From Chromera velia (taxonomy: Eukaryota > Sar > Chromeraceae): DNA of 64,000 nucleotides. The notes beneath the pieces are model-generated. The model did no database searches. It had not been told where the DNA came from and saw only the letters and a program-made list of their open reading frames with translations. The position numbers and the translations under genes were made by a program. Positions within the stretch are counted from its first letter, which is position 1; each line of letters starts with the position of its first letter. Positions 11,646 to 23,496 of the stretch are shown one piece after another. Location of the stretch: the NCBI GenBank assembly GCA_018398765.1, contig JAHBMJ010003505.1, positions 25,460 through 89,459 on the forward strand. The letters run 5' to 3'.

Positions 11646-11788
11646 ACGTCCATGCTCGCAGATACTGCCACCCCCACAATCTTTGCATTTACTGCGCAGA
11701 CGACCGTGCTCACAAATTCCACTTCCTTTGCACTCTCGGCACTCGCTTCGACGGCGGCCATGATGGCAGATGGCACTGCCACCACAAG

Positions 11789-12979
11789 CTACACACGAAT
11801 ACTTGATGCGCCCGTGGACGCAAATCGAGCTTCCCCCACACGCCTTGCACTGATCTCGCCTTCACCCATGCTCACAGATTCCCTTCCTCCACATTGTTTG
11901 CACAACGTCCGGTGGCGCCCATGGTCACATATTCCACTCCCCCTACAGTCCTTACAATAAGCACGGTTCCGTCCGTGCTCACAAAATCCCTTACCATTGC
12001 AATCTCTGCAATGATATCTCTGCCTGCCATGCGGGCAGATCGCGCTTCCTCCACACTCCACACACTGCTCGCGTCTTCGGCCATGCGAACAGATCCCTTT
12101 ACCCCCGCACTCCTTGCAATGGAAACGCCGACGCCCATGCTCACAGATTGCACTGCCTTTGCACTCCTTGCACATGTGGCGATGACGCCCGTGTTCACAA
12201 ATTCCTGTTCCCCCACACTCCTTGCAATGTGCTCGCTGGCGTCTGTGGATACAGATACCCTTACCACCGCAATCTTTGCAGAGGTACCTTTGCCTGCCAT
12301 GTGGGCATGTGCCATGGCTCTGACGAACTAGTTTCTTTGAAACAGAGTAGGGTGGCACATCGTGGAGGCCGTCTGAGGATGGGGCAGCGAAAGCGCCTGT
12401 CTCGGCTGTAGTCTGACCATCAACCGTTGACACGACAAACACTGACCCTTCAGGCTTCTTTCTCATTTTCGCCTCACTCAGACCTGCACAGCTCTCAGCT
12501 CTATCTGCAATAGCTCCCTTGCTTTCACAAATAGCAGAGACGGGGACAGTTTTGCAGAGCCATCTGCAGTGTTGAAGGGCTGGGTAGCCGCACTGGGAGG
12601 AGGCAAAGAAACGACGTCTAGAGTCGGATGATCCCTGAGCAAGAAGCAAGGGGTGATGACGCAGAGTCTGAGCATGGCAGTGCGGGTCAATCGAACCTCT
12701 CAAAAACGCCTTGACTGTAAAACTCAGGAAACTCCTGGAACATGAAAGCAACGAAGAGCTCGGAGCAAGACCGGGATAAGGAGGAGTTTCAGGACTGCGG
12801 CTTGTGTTTACAACGCCCTGCCTTGGCTCTGCATCATCCTTCCAACTCTGGCATACGACGGGTTGAATCCTGTCCCTCTCTGATGAGAACAGAGAAGCTC
12901 TTCGTGAAAGGGAGGACACTGCAGGGCGGAGTAGACGGTCTGTAGCACGGCGAGAGAGCGTCGAGGCGATGCGTCTCAT
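11789..12979 (-). pseudogene. 5' part of a Cys/His-repeat HNH gene, disrupted before its HNH domain
   Basis: ATG at 12979. The leader MRRIASTLSRRATDRLLRPA is Arg/Ser-rich and amphipathic, like a mitochondrial presequence. A poorly conserved region follows, then 18-residue C-x-H-x6-C-x2-C repeats starting at TCPHGRQRYLCKDCGG. Thirteen repeats can be followed in all. After the eighth, one base is missing near 11887 and the frame changes. The ninth repeat then has TGA (11862-11864) where Arg (CGA) is expected. The array resumes in the frame of the 9939-11645 ORF and leads into its first HNH domain. The gap between the two defects is far too short for an intron. Either this copy is dead or the reference has an error here. 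The repeats end in QCAECQKDNP in both copies, so the two genes share one architecture. Confidence 0.65.
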
Positions 12980-13393
12980 CTCGGAGCACGTTTAAGCAGC
13001 TGCTTGGGTGAAGAGAAACGAAAGCTAGGTGGGCAGGGGTAGATCCAGAGTGTGGCAACCTCAGCCCACTGGGTCGACTCTGATGTGCAACACTTCAATG
13101 AATGCATCCATCATGCATGGCTCTGTCAGGAGTTTCAGGGTCAGGGATCGAGTTCTGAGTTGAATGGACTCAAATTGTAAGAGCCGCCCACCGAAGGTTG
13201 AAGCAAACGTAAAGGTGCGATCGAGCCCTTCACAAGTCTACTCAATTGGCGATTGAATCGTTCAACATGGTCATTTGTTTAGAACAATGGTTAACTGCAC
13301 AACACCGGACGCATAGATATGTCCGCTGGAGTTTCAATTCAGCTGCTATTGCACTGCATGCATGAATTAAGCTGTATGTTGCATTCAATGTAT

Positions 13394-13432
13394 GGCCCCG
13401 GAAGGCGAAGCGGGGGGCACTTACCAAACAAT
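13394..13432. repeat. 39-bp dispersed GC-rich motif, copy 1
   Basis: Begins GGCCCCGGAA and ends ACTTACCAAACAAT. It matches 53235-53273 in the same orientation with two differences. Both copies sit beside TGCAT-rich DNA. Confidence 0.85.
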
Positions 13433-13967
13433 CCCCTGAGCCCATGCACGGAGCTTTCATCAAAAAAAGGCCCGGAAAGAGCCGTCCCCTTGGGCCGGAA
13501 AAGCGCCGGCCGATTCCTGAAGTGCCCTGGTGTGCATGCGTCATTGAGGTACATGTAGGTGCGTGCTAGTGCGTGCGTCAAATAAAGGCAAAATACATGC
13601 TTTCCGGAGCCGTTCGCATGCTTGCGTACATCAGATGCGTCAATTATGAACAACACTTACAAACATGCAAAAACGGTTGCGCACCAAGCGAGATTGTAAG
13701 AACAGTCAAAAAGCAAACTTGCAGATCACAGCTATCAGGCGGGCGTCAGCATATATCATGAGACTAAGAAGAAACTAACATACCAACTTTGAAATAGTTT
13801 TCTCTAAAAGGCCTGTACTACTACCCCCCCCCCCCTGGTAACTTTACATACCTTACAGCTACTTACAGCATACTACAGCATACAAAGTTTAGAACGTTTA
13901 TATATTAGTTGTTCACCATTTGTTCGCGGCCTGGAAAACTAACCGCGGCTTTTGAAGCAGGCTCCGG

Positions 13968-14057
13968 GGCTACGTGGAGTATGATCTGAGCGTTGACGAT
14001 AAGGCAAACCTCTCTGCGATTTACAAGGGCGAGAGTCCGGCGACCTCTAAAAAATAA
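13968..14057 (+). other. Short coding-like fragment
   Basis: A GC-richer island inside AT-rich DNA reads GYVEYDLSVDDKANLSAIYK and nine more residues before TAA at 14055. An AG acceptor-like GAAGCAG precedes it. It may be a terminal exon or a decayed gene remnant; no family was recognised. Confidence 0.25.
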
Positions 14058-14700
14058 AACAACGAAAGGGAGAATAAATCACTTTTTATTAATGATCATC
14101 ATTCACTATCGCAATTAACCCATAAATGAAGTGCATTATGAGCGTCTGAGTCTGATATTTCAAGCTGCATTTGGCTTGAAGCCTTATTCGATACGTACAC
14201 AGCTAGACACACTGCTGAATAATAAGACTTAGAAACAAAACCCTCAATCATTAAGCTTAGAAACATTCTGTTACATTTGTTACGTTGTGTTACTATAAAC
14301 TACTAGAAACTTATATATATAAAAAGTAATCACATCATTTATACATAATTTTAATAATTACAGTCTTGAAAGTTGGAACTCAATGAAAAAGCCTTAGTAT
14401 ATAAAGAAACATCCTTCTTTCTAGGATTTTTTTGATTACACTGCATTTTTTTCCACGAAAGGCTGAATCATAATTTAAAGCCTTTTTTTCAAAAACGTTT
14501 CGCCAATGTAGTTATGCACGCAATGCCACGCATTATTGAGTTGATGGAGGCATGCCCTGAACAGAGGTGATCACACTGGTAGCGAACGCATACAGAGAAA
14601 CAAATTGAGCAGCGATACAAGTATCGTATTAAATTCAACGAATAAAGGGGCGAGGGATCGAAGAAGGTGTAGAGCTAGGTGCAGAGAGACGCGTAGATAA

Positions 14701-16538
14701 GAGTTGACACCCAATCATCGCATGCCGGACAACGGCCCCGGCCGGAGAGACGCGTCGTGCAAATACACAAAAAAATTGACACTGAAGCCAACTACTGAAG
14801 GATTAATGGATGCGCAAAGAGGTCCAACCCAGACACTGTGTCAGATCGTTCTCTTTCCCCGTCGCCCCCCCTTCAAAGGACGGACCGAGTCAGAAGATAC
14901 AAATTGATGGAAACTGACAAACAGTCAGTCAGTCAGTCACTCACTCACTCACTCTCTCATTTAAACACACAGCAGATGTGCCTGGAGATGTCCCTGCACG
15001 AGGTGAGCCACAGAAGAAATAGGCTTAATTGCGAATTCGAGTCACGGTCCCGACCAATGAACACGCTCGATCGGTGTGGATAGAAACATGCAGTTGCCAA
15101 ATGTCTCTTCCCATCTCTCCTGGAACTGAGAAGAAATTCAGTGAGGCAATTCGTGAAGAAGAAGTAGAAAGAGGACCCAGGAGAACGGAAGAGGTAGACA
15201 GGGGCAGTGAAACAAGACAGAAGGAGATGATCGTACTGAGAGAGAAAGGTGTGTGAGAAAGAAAGAAGTCCAAGAAGAAAACAACGGAGAGAGACAACAT
15301 ATAGACAACGAATGACAAACTATGTACAGTGAAGACGCACGAAGAAAACAGATAAATGATCGCTTATTTGGAATGACCCCAGCGGACGCTTAAAGGAACG
15401 ACAGAGAGAAGGCACAAAGAAAAGTCGGTTGACAGAAAGAAACACGATTGGGATCAGACGAATAAACAAGTGATAGCAGAGTGGATCCGCCTGTGAGCAT
15501 TTGAGAAAGGATCTTTTTTCCTCTCTTTGCTTCTGTTCTCATTCTGTCTAACTGATTCAGAACGGCCGGTATCCTTTCTGCCGCTCACTGCTACGGGTCG
15601 TTCCCCTCTCCCCCCCTCCTCTGTGTGGCCTCAGGTCCAAAGAAGCAACAAAATGGACTGAGGTTGAAGAAGCAACAGAGAGGGCGAACAGAAGAAGAAG
15701 ACTTCATCCGACAGCAAAAGCAAAAAAAAACAGAGACTTGGCCTTTCTTCGTAAGCAGAAACGGAATGGCCGGTTGGGTGGAAAAACGAAACTTTGCGTT
15801 TTTGTCTTCTTTTCCCCTTCCGCCTCTCTGCAAACAGCAGTAACACATGTAGTCCTTTGTCACCTAGTGTAGGGCCATCGAAAGACAGCTCGGATACCCA
15901 AAAATCAGTGAGGTATTTTCAGTGCCTTTCCGCATCTCTCCACTACCCGGCGAACAGCGAACAAAAGAAAATGGGGGCTTCTGTCACTACAGTACAGGCA
16001 TTCAACGGAAACACCAATAAATAAATAAACAAGCAGATGAATAAATAGACATACATGAAGGACAGCGGTGCATGAATTTTAATACACACAAATGCCCAAA
16101 CACAAAAATGAAGTTTGGGCCTTCCAATTGGCTGAGAGAAAAGCGAATGAGCGCTTCGAAGGGTGACAGCAAGACAGACGGACAGATAGGGAACATCAGT
16201 GTCTGTCTGATCGGCTGCTTGATTGCCTTGCAACGTTTTTTTTTACTTTGCTTCTCTGCTCAGCAGATGTGTCTCTTCATGTGCTTGTGTGTTGTCTCTC
16301 TACCTCGCATTGGATTCTTACCGTGATTTCTGCTGATGCCGACGCAGCTTTCAGTCTGGCGTGAGATCCATCTGCTCACCTACCCACCAAAACAAACCTC
16401 TCTCTCCCTCTGTCTCGTTCTCTCTTCCTTTTATTCGGACCACCCAACCTGCTAGACAAAGAGAAAACTCATAAGGAAACAAATAGAGAAGGAAAGAAGA
16501 CGTAACAGATCGCAAGGTACGGAGAACCGATTCCCCCC
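14701..16538. other. Gene-free region downstream of the papain-like gene
   Basis: No ORF with credible protein composition. Contains GTCA/CTCA tetranucleotide runs near 14930 and an AATA run near 16015. Part is probably the 3' untranslated region of the minus-strand gene ending at 16539. Confidence 0.5.
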
Positions 16539-18433
16539 TCAGCACTGATCGGGCCTTGCATAGTCAGGCGGCGCCCCCGGGCAGGTCTCGAACATATGCG
16601 GGTAGGGTGTGACGCTGTTGACCGTCTCGTCGGGTTCGATGGCTCTGTATCCCAGGATCTGGGGGTGGATGGTCTTCCCGTCTCCGTCTCTCTCGAAGAT
16701 GTTCAAATCCACCACGTCTCTGTTTGTCATCTCTGCGCACTCCACCTTCTCTTCCGCCTCGGCACGTCCGCCCATACTGTCATCAAACAGCCCGCCTGCC
16801 TTCCACATCGAGCAGACGAACGCGCAACACACGCGCTGGGGGGCGTAGGCAGGCTTGCCGAACCTGCAGGAAGTTCAAACGGGTTGCCTGTTGAGCTTCA
16901 TTTCATTAATTGAACAGGAATGGACACACGAAGGAGAAGAAATGATTCTCCGGTCGCAGCAGGAGGCCTTGAGCGCGCATAAACCAACACAAAAAGTCGC
17001 ACACTGCATGAATTCAGTGTGCAGACAGGCAGTGCAAGAGCATGTATGCAAACTTGATCTAATACATTTCTGTGAGTACGAAAGAGACGGGATGTATTGA
17101 CACACATGGACGTGAGACTCCTCGAACAGGGCAACTAGTCGCAGGCGGGTTCAATAGATCCGATCCAAAAAACGGGAAAGGAATTGTCTCTCCAGCCGCT
17201 TGGTTTCAGCCTTACATGAATCTAGGTCGCCAGTCAAGAGGCTTTTCCTTGAGAAGAAAATCATTTAGAGTGAGAGAGCACACACTGATGCCCCCCCCGA
17301 CAGACCTGGTGGTGTTGTACCTCCACTCGTCTCTCTCAGGGATTGCTGGGAGCTTTGCGGGGTCGATGTTCTGTCTCCTGGCCTCGTTGAGAATCTCGGC
17401 AAAAGTCGCGTGAGAGCTCTCGGGCATCTGGAGTCTCTTCTGGAGGCCGTCGAGGAAGATCATGGAGGCGGTGTCTGGGGAGAAGAAGGAGAGGGCAGAG
17501 AGGAGAAGTTCCAGGTGAGGCCAACGGAGGCAGACCTTGAAGTCGGGGGGGAGGCAGGGGAGGTTATCCTGCAGAGAGATTTCATAAACAAGATACAGCC
17601 ACCACTCGGAGGGAGGGATAATGAACCACAGCAGTGGACTAGAGACTTCTTAGGAAGAATCGAGCGTCATGAAGAAAAAGGGACGCTTAGAAGAATTAAA
17701 TGGAAGCCAGAAGAATAAAACCAAATAGGGAGGAAATGTGCAGTGAAAAATGTGAGACAAAAGAAAAGAGCGGAGCAGGAAACAGTTCTCTCATCTCTGC
17801 CGAGACCCCCGCTGCTGCGACAGACGTCTGGAAGCAAGCAAGGCTTAGGCTTTGACGAGGAAACGAAGGAGGGGGAAACAAAGAGAGATGACGTGTCCGT
17901 GAAGAGACACGTCAATACATACAAATGATGCCGAAACGAAAGAGAGACGGGCATGCAGCAGGGTGACCAGACAGACCGCTTCTGTATCCAGCCACGAGTA
18001 GAGCATGTTGCGGTACCCGTAGTCCACTCCCTCTACTGTTTTGAAATATTCGATCATCGCCTGGTTCCCCTCCTGGGCCTTCACGCCGTTCGACTCATCC
18101 AGAGGAAGGTGGAAGACGTTCATGTCGGCTTTGTCAGCCATCCTGATCCACTCGTCGTATCTGCAGGTGCACCCTCAGAAAGGGGGGTAGGACAAAAAGA
18201 GTTGTTTCAAAAGTGAGTAAGCTCCTCTTTCTCTCTTTTTTTTTTATGCTCTTCTTTCTCTGTCTCTCTCCCCGTGAAGAAGGGGGAAGGTGCCCAGGCG
18301 AGGCAGTCATGAAGGAGATGGATAGATGGGATCCCGTGTGACATCACCAGGGGGGGCTTTCAGAAGAGAAAAGAAAATTCATTTCTCGATTTTGTCAGCC
18401 CTGCTAGACACCCTTCGCAGTCCAGTGAGTGCA

Positions 18434-18477
<44 letters not shown>

Positions 18478-20382
18478 GTCTCTGCCGACCTGGTTGCTTG
18501 GATTCCGTTCACAGGCCAGTAGGAGTCTTTGGCAGTGCTCTCTGTGACGTAGATGCGGGGTCTGTCGTCCCCCTCCTTCTGCATCGACACCAGCACGACT
18601 GTATGCCCAGTGTTGGCACCCATTCCGTAGGCCAACATGGGGTCCAGGCCGTCCATCCTGCAGTGCTCAGCCAAGCGAGACAAACAGGCGCACAGTCAGT
18701 CAGTCAGTAGTCAAATACACGTGCACGTACTGGTACACACACATGCATTCGGACATAAGTGCCAGGTAGCTCCTACCTACTTGCTATTGATAGAGGGACA
18801 TTGTTCGAGGGGAGGGTCCTTGATTCACCCACCACGTGTGTCAAAACCTGATCATTCCATCCAAACACGAACGCGTACTTGTTTTGCCTCTTTCTTTCAT
18901 CATCACTTTGTTCTTCTCTAGAAAACATTGGGGGGGACAGACCGACGAGCATCTTGCAAAAACCAGACAGAGACACAAAACAACTGTCAGAATTAATCCC
19001 CTTTTCCCTTTCTTCCACCAACCCCCTACCTGAGGATGCCGAGCATGTCGCCAGGCTTCATGTCCTTCTCTCTTGCGATGGCTTCCTCAACCGTGATCCT
19101 CTTGTCCAGTCTCTTCATGTCCAGCCCTCTGTACTTCTTGAGGAACTCGTCGGACGTTCTGTCGGCAATTTTGGGAACGTGGCGACTCAACTCGGCAGTG
19201 AACATGGCGGCCGTTTTCAAAATGGACTTGAGGGAATTCGTGAGGGTCTGGCGGACCTGCAATAGAAACAACAGGGAGGGAGGGGCGTGGGGAGACAGCA
19301 GGAAGCGCAAAAAAGTGAATGAAAACAAATCCACCAATTCATTCATTCATTCATCCCTCAGTCTTGGCATGCCGTGTCCATCCGGGGCCTTTCGGAGCTG
19401 GTGTCCTCTCTTCATACATACATATTCACATGTGTCCACCGGTATATTCTGTACATCACACGACAACGGGTAGTCGACTCCAGGTCGAGCTGGCTGCTTT
19501 TTCTCACGGTTCATTTCAGCCCCCCCTAAGACTCCCCTCCAACACATGAATTCATTCACTCGTTGATTATTGAGGGAGAGAGGGAGGGAGGGAGGGAGGG
19601 AGGCTGTGTAGGTGCATACGAACCTTGAAGACCCTGAGGCCCCTCTCGTGCAGGTCCTTCTGTCCCGCCTCTGTGCTTCTCTTGGAGGGCTTCCAGTGGA
19701 CCTTCATTTCGGCCTTCTCGGAGGGGAACAGGAGGGAGACGGCGACGCGGTGAATCGAAATTCCCTCAGCAGTCATGATCACGTAGTGCTCTGCGCATCC
19801 ACGGGAGGGCTTTTTGCCTCCATTCGAGAGGGAGACGGAGAGACGGACCGAGCCGTCCTTCTCCTTGACGGCCTTCATCTCTCCAGAAGAGTAACACTGG
19901 GAGCCGGGCTCCATGACGTCTCCGGGGACGGAGAACGGAAAAGCGTCTCCGTCAGGGACTGCAGTACCAAGGATGATGGGCATGAAGGCGAAGTAGGGGA
20001 AGTTCTTGGAGTTGTCTCCTGCCTTCAAGAAGGCTTTTGGCATCTCCTCGGATGAATTCTTGATCTCTTCTTCCAGAGCTCTTCTAGCCGTCTCCGTCAC
20101 ATAAGTCACGGAGTCCGACACCATCTCTTTGCCGGTGACATGGCCTGATTGTGCACCTTGGACGTTCAACTTTGATGTGAAAGTGCCAACTTCGGACAGA
20201 CAAACAGAAGAGGACGTAGAGTAACATCCGTTCTTCAAAGAAGAAAATAGATTCGAACGGAAAGAAACAAGAGAGACGGCTGAAAAAAGAGACATGACTC
20301 CAACAACCCATTTCAGGGAAGAAGATGAAAAAGAAGAGGAAGCCGCTGCAGGCGGTTCCGAAGGAAGGAAGGCGGATCTCAT
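16539..20382 (-). CDS. Membrane-anchored permuted papain-like protein (NlpC/P60 or C92 type), six exons
   Basis: Exons 19624-20382, 19030-19256, 18490-18657, 17977-18160, 17306-17568 and 16539-16863. Phases close exactly (1926 bases, 641 residues). The ATG at 20382 is the first in frame; a stop lies upstream. Residues 24-45 form one hydrophobic segment (WVVGVMSLFSAVSLVSF), a signal anchor. Candidate catalytic residues are His347 in NTGHTVVLVSM and Cys546/547 in APQRVCCAFVCSMWKAGG. His precedes Cys, as in circularly permuted papain-fold hydrolases. Other landmarks are VTEST, YWPVNGIQ and VDYGYRNMLYSWLDT. Similar full-length proteins occur in many protists, but I know of no characterised function for them. 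An amidase or peptidase in a lumen or outside the cell is an inference. Donors include GTTCGT and GTCTGT; all five acceptors are TGCAG. Confidence 0.7.
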
Positions 20383-21663
20383 TTTCTCAGTTGACTTCTC
20401 CGACTCGTCTTCTGGTGCTAACTTCAGACTCGGCAAAGAGACTCTGTCCCGTCCGCCAATATATCAGTCTGCCTCGATCTATCTGGGAGAAGAAACACCG
20501 TTCCCGTGAAACAGACCCAACGAACCCGGCTCTCCTCGTGAAGGCGTCTTGCTGTAGACACTTGTCGAAGAGTATTGATAGGGATCGCGCTTCCTGAATC
20601 CTGCCTGAATGCAAAATGAACTACGACGTAAAGAGGATCATTTAGTGTGGAGACGCGCAGCTCCTATAACTGTCCTGCACCCAGCAATCTACTAATATCT
20701 ACTATATACTTAACCCAGCGAGCCTTTTTTTTTTAGCCACACGCGCCTGCATGCGTTTTTTTAGACACAAACCACGCGCCCCAACCACGCGCGACCGGCC
20801 CCGGAAAGACTACCGTCAAAAATGGTCCCGCAAGCGAAAAATTAACCAAACGCTATACATATGACTCGCACCCGCGAAAAAGGTGAGTGCCTTGGAATTG
20901 AAATTATCCGGCTGGGGACATTTGACGGGCCATAAATGTTTGACAGGCCAGGGATTTTTGGCGAGCCTGCCAGCCGAGCTCACTATAACCAGCCTGCACC
21001 AGGCTATTTTGACAGGCCATGTACACGCTATTTTAACGGGACTAACGGCCGGTATGCTGGGACGTACTATGCATCTACGAACCTTCAAGAAATTTTTTGA
21101 CAGGCCAGGGATATTTGATGGGCCTGGTAATCTTCACCGGCTCACTTTTTTAACAGGCCAGGCTAGTTAAAATTAATTGCTGTACATGAATTTGCTGAGA
21201 TCCCTGCATGCGTTACATATGATACGTATGGCCCCGTAAAGTGAAAAGAGCGGTGGCCCATATCATGCATGATGACGTACTTACGTTTTGCACGTCTGAT
21301 CGCGTCTTTTACTTCGATCCGGGCCTCGTTTGTTCACGTTAAAACTTGTTCATGTTTGAAGATTTTTGTATGAATTCGTCAGTAACCCAGCAGTTTTACA
21401 GTGCGTGTATATATATGTACACGAGACTTGCAGAGCTATATGTTATTAATAATAGCTGCCTGTCGTTTGTGTTAAATTAATTTGGGACGACAAGAACTGT
21501 TCGCAAGGAAACAGACTGAGCTGAAGAGAAATTGAGCTAAACGAAGAGAAATTGAGGCAAATGAAGCTGATTTAAGATCTTCAGAATATCAGTCCGTCAA
21601 GAGCCCTCTCCCGCTGATTTGAGTATTGAAAGCCTCTGCCGTGACGTCCGTGCATCAGTTAAA
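20383..21663. promoter_or_regulatory. Intergenic region between divergent papain-like gene and ankyrin pseudogene
   Basis: Expected to contain the papain-like gene's promoter. It holds CACGCGC repeats near 20740-20790, the TTTGACAGGCC cluster at 20925-21165, and TATATATA near 21410. No gene was found. Confidence 0.4.
20925..21165. repeat. Cluster of degenerate TTTGACAGGCC motifs
   Basis: Seven copies of TTT(T)GACRGGCC(AGGG) or close variants occur in 240 bases at irregular spacing, all in one orientation, near 20928, 20939, 21008, 21031, 21096, 21114 and 21149. Several are followed by AT-rich triplets. This is not a simple tandem repeat. Confidence 0.75.
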
Positions 21664-23496
21664 ATGGAAGCACTGCCAGAATCATTTTTGTCCGTCTTTC
21701 GGGACATACAGAGGTTTGAGGAGGCCGTCACTCAGATGGTTGCCTCAGTTCGAGAAAAGCGGAGGATGCTCGTCAATGTGGTGTGCCGTGATCTTGGCAT
21801 TCCTCTGCCTCCTGCTGACTTTTCCCTTCCCCAGGCCTCGTTTGAGAAGGAGTCTCCACCTCCCCCTCCTAGGGTTACTGCTACCCTCACTGGTCTTAGT
21901 GAAGTGATAGAGACAACTCTTCAGTCTCTCAAGAAAGAAGCTCACTCAAAGCTTGACCAGATTCTCAGTGAGTACTATAAAATCGATCTGTCGCCTCTCT
22001 TTGCTTCGAAAGTTGGTAACGTGATCCGCTCCTTTCAGGCAGTAGACACAGAGACACTTCGCCAGGCTGTCTGGGCCTGCGCAAATGCGGAGCCTGAGGG
22101 CATGGACGACCTTCGCCTGTTGCTGAGAGTGGGGGCGAACTTCAATGCTTTAGCCAAAGGAAAGGCTGCACTCTTGAATGCCGTCTGCGCAGGTAGTCTG
22201 CCAGCAGTGGAGATGCTGATAGAAGAGGGTGCGAGTTTACAGAGGGGAGGTGAAGTGGAATACTTCGAGGGTTTCACCGCCCTTCATCACGCCTGTTTCG
22301 AGGTCCGCCCTGACATTGTGCGGTTCCTCATTTTAAGGAGGGCCCATGTGAATACGAAGGATAAAATTGGTTGAACGGCACTTAGCTGTGCAACGCTCAA
22401 AGGTCCCGTAGAGATATTTTTGCATCTCCTCTCAGAGGGTACTGACCTTAAAAAGAGCGTTTTTGAGGGCAATACAGCTCTCCACCAAGCGGCTGCAGGC
22501 GACCAGAAGGAGATTGCAGAGAAGCTCATTGGTGATGGCATGGATGTTGATCTTGCAACCTATAGAGGATAATATACACCCCTTTTCTTTACGGTGTCTA
22601 GAAGTGACACTGGTCATATCAGTGACAGTGACACTGTTGCTGAGCTTCTGCTTGTGCACGGAGCTGACGTAAATGTGAGGAACAATGGTGGGCATACACT
22701 TCTTCACATCACAGCAGATGCGGGCGCTGTGAAGGTTCTATAGCTTGTTCTCGATCGGGGGTTAGACGTCGATGCAAGATCCTAAAGTGGAGAGACCCCG
22801 TTGATAAACACTGTGGGTTGGACTTACCGTTGGACAATAAGAGGGGACCATAGGGTGTATAAAAACGAGGCCTGTGCAAAAATGCTCCTTTCTTGCGATG
22901 CCGACGTGCATGTGAGAGATGTGAGCGGCGCAACCCTTCTACACTATGCAGCTAGTTGGGGTTGTGTGAAAGTACTGCAGTTTGCTCTTGACCGAGGGGC
23001 AGAGGTTGAGGCAAGGGATCTTGATGAGAGAACACCGTTACATTGGACTTTTTGTTTGGATGAAGAGCTAGATGAAGGGCGTCCGGTGCACTACGGTGCC
23101 GCTGTAGAGTTGCTCCTTGCTTGCGGGGCCGACATTAACGCTGCAGATGGGGATGGGAGAACTGTTCTTCACGTAGCAGCCAGTTGGGGTTGTGTGAACA
23201 TATTACAGGTCACCCTTGATCGAGGCGCAGATATGAATCAGGTAGACCACTTCGGGTGTACTGCTCTGCACCTCTTAGCCTATAACTACAGAGTTTTGGA
23301 TGGTTTCGTTGTTAAGATCGATGAGGGGATCAGATTAGAGACGGCCCAGATGCTTGATGCATATGGTATCTGATTCAATGTAGAGGTTGTTGCCCACGAT
23401 GGACGGACCGCACTCACAGTTGCGGAATCAGAGTTTCTGGAAGACTCCCCAATCAAAGTATTTCTTTCTGGTCTGCATGAACAAGAGGGCAGATAA
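21664..23496 (+). pseudogene. Single-exon ankyrin-repeat gene with five in-frame stops
   Basis: One reading frame runs 611 codons from ATG 21664 to TAA 23494 without any indel. Residues 1-135 are a helical, non-ankyrin N-terminal region; the rest is about ten ankyrin repeats (FTALHHAC, NTALHQAAAG, ATLLHYAASWG, RTVLHVAASWG). Five stops interrupt it: TGA 22372, TAA 22570, TAG 22741, TAA 22783 and TGA 23371. Each sits where ankyrin consensus would allow Arg (CGA) or Gln (CAA/CAG), so every one is explained by a single C-to-T transition. The longest intact stretch is the first 236 codons, which could still make a short protein. Unlike the ankyrin gene at the left edge it has no introns, so it is a different family or a retrocopy. 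Function unknown. Confidence 0.8.

Larger units (their letters stand above)
12980..14700. other. Intergenic region with dispersed GC-rich motif and poly-C run
   Basis: Mostly without genes. It holds a 39-bp repeat at 13394-13432, a C11 run near 13827 and AT-rich DNA from 13800 to 14650. A short coding-like island at 13968-14057 is listed separately. Confidence 0.5.

Noticed and set aside
10340-12331. Regular 54-bp repeats that could suggest a CRISPR array
   Set aside because: The period is coding (18 residues, Cys/His pattern), spacing has no unique spacers, and the genome is eukaryotic.
15591-15863. Overlapping ORFs on both strands near 15.6-15.9 kb
   Set aside because: Lys/Gln/Phe-rich frames open on both strands from purine-rich DNA; no domain or splice support.
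20434-20436. TTG start for the papain-like gene
   Set aside because: A non-ATG start is unnecessary; ATG 20382 lies in the same frame before the hydrophobic segment.
21664-23496. Reassigned stop codons in the ankyrin frame
   Set aside because: TAA/TAG as Gln would suit three stops, but two are TGA at Arg-like sites, and other genes in the window end normally at TGA and TAA. Mutation explains it more simply.
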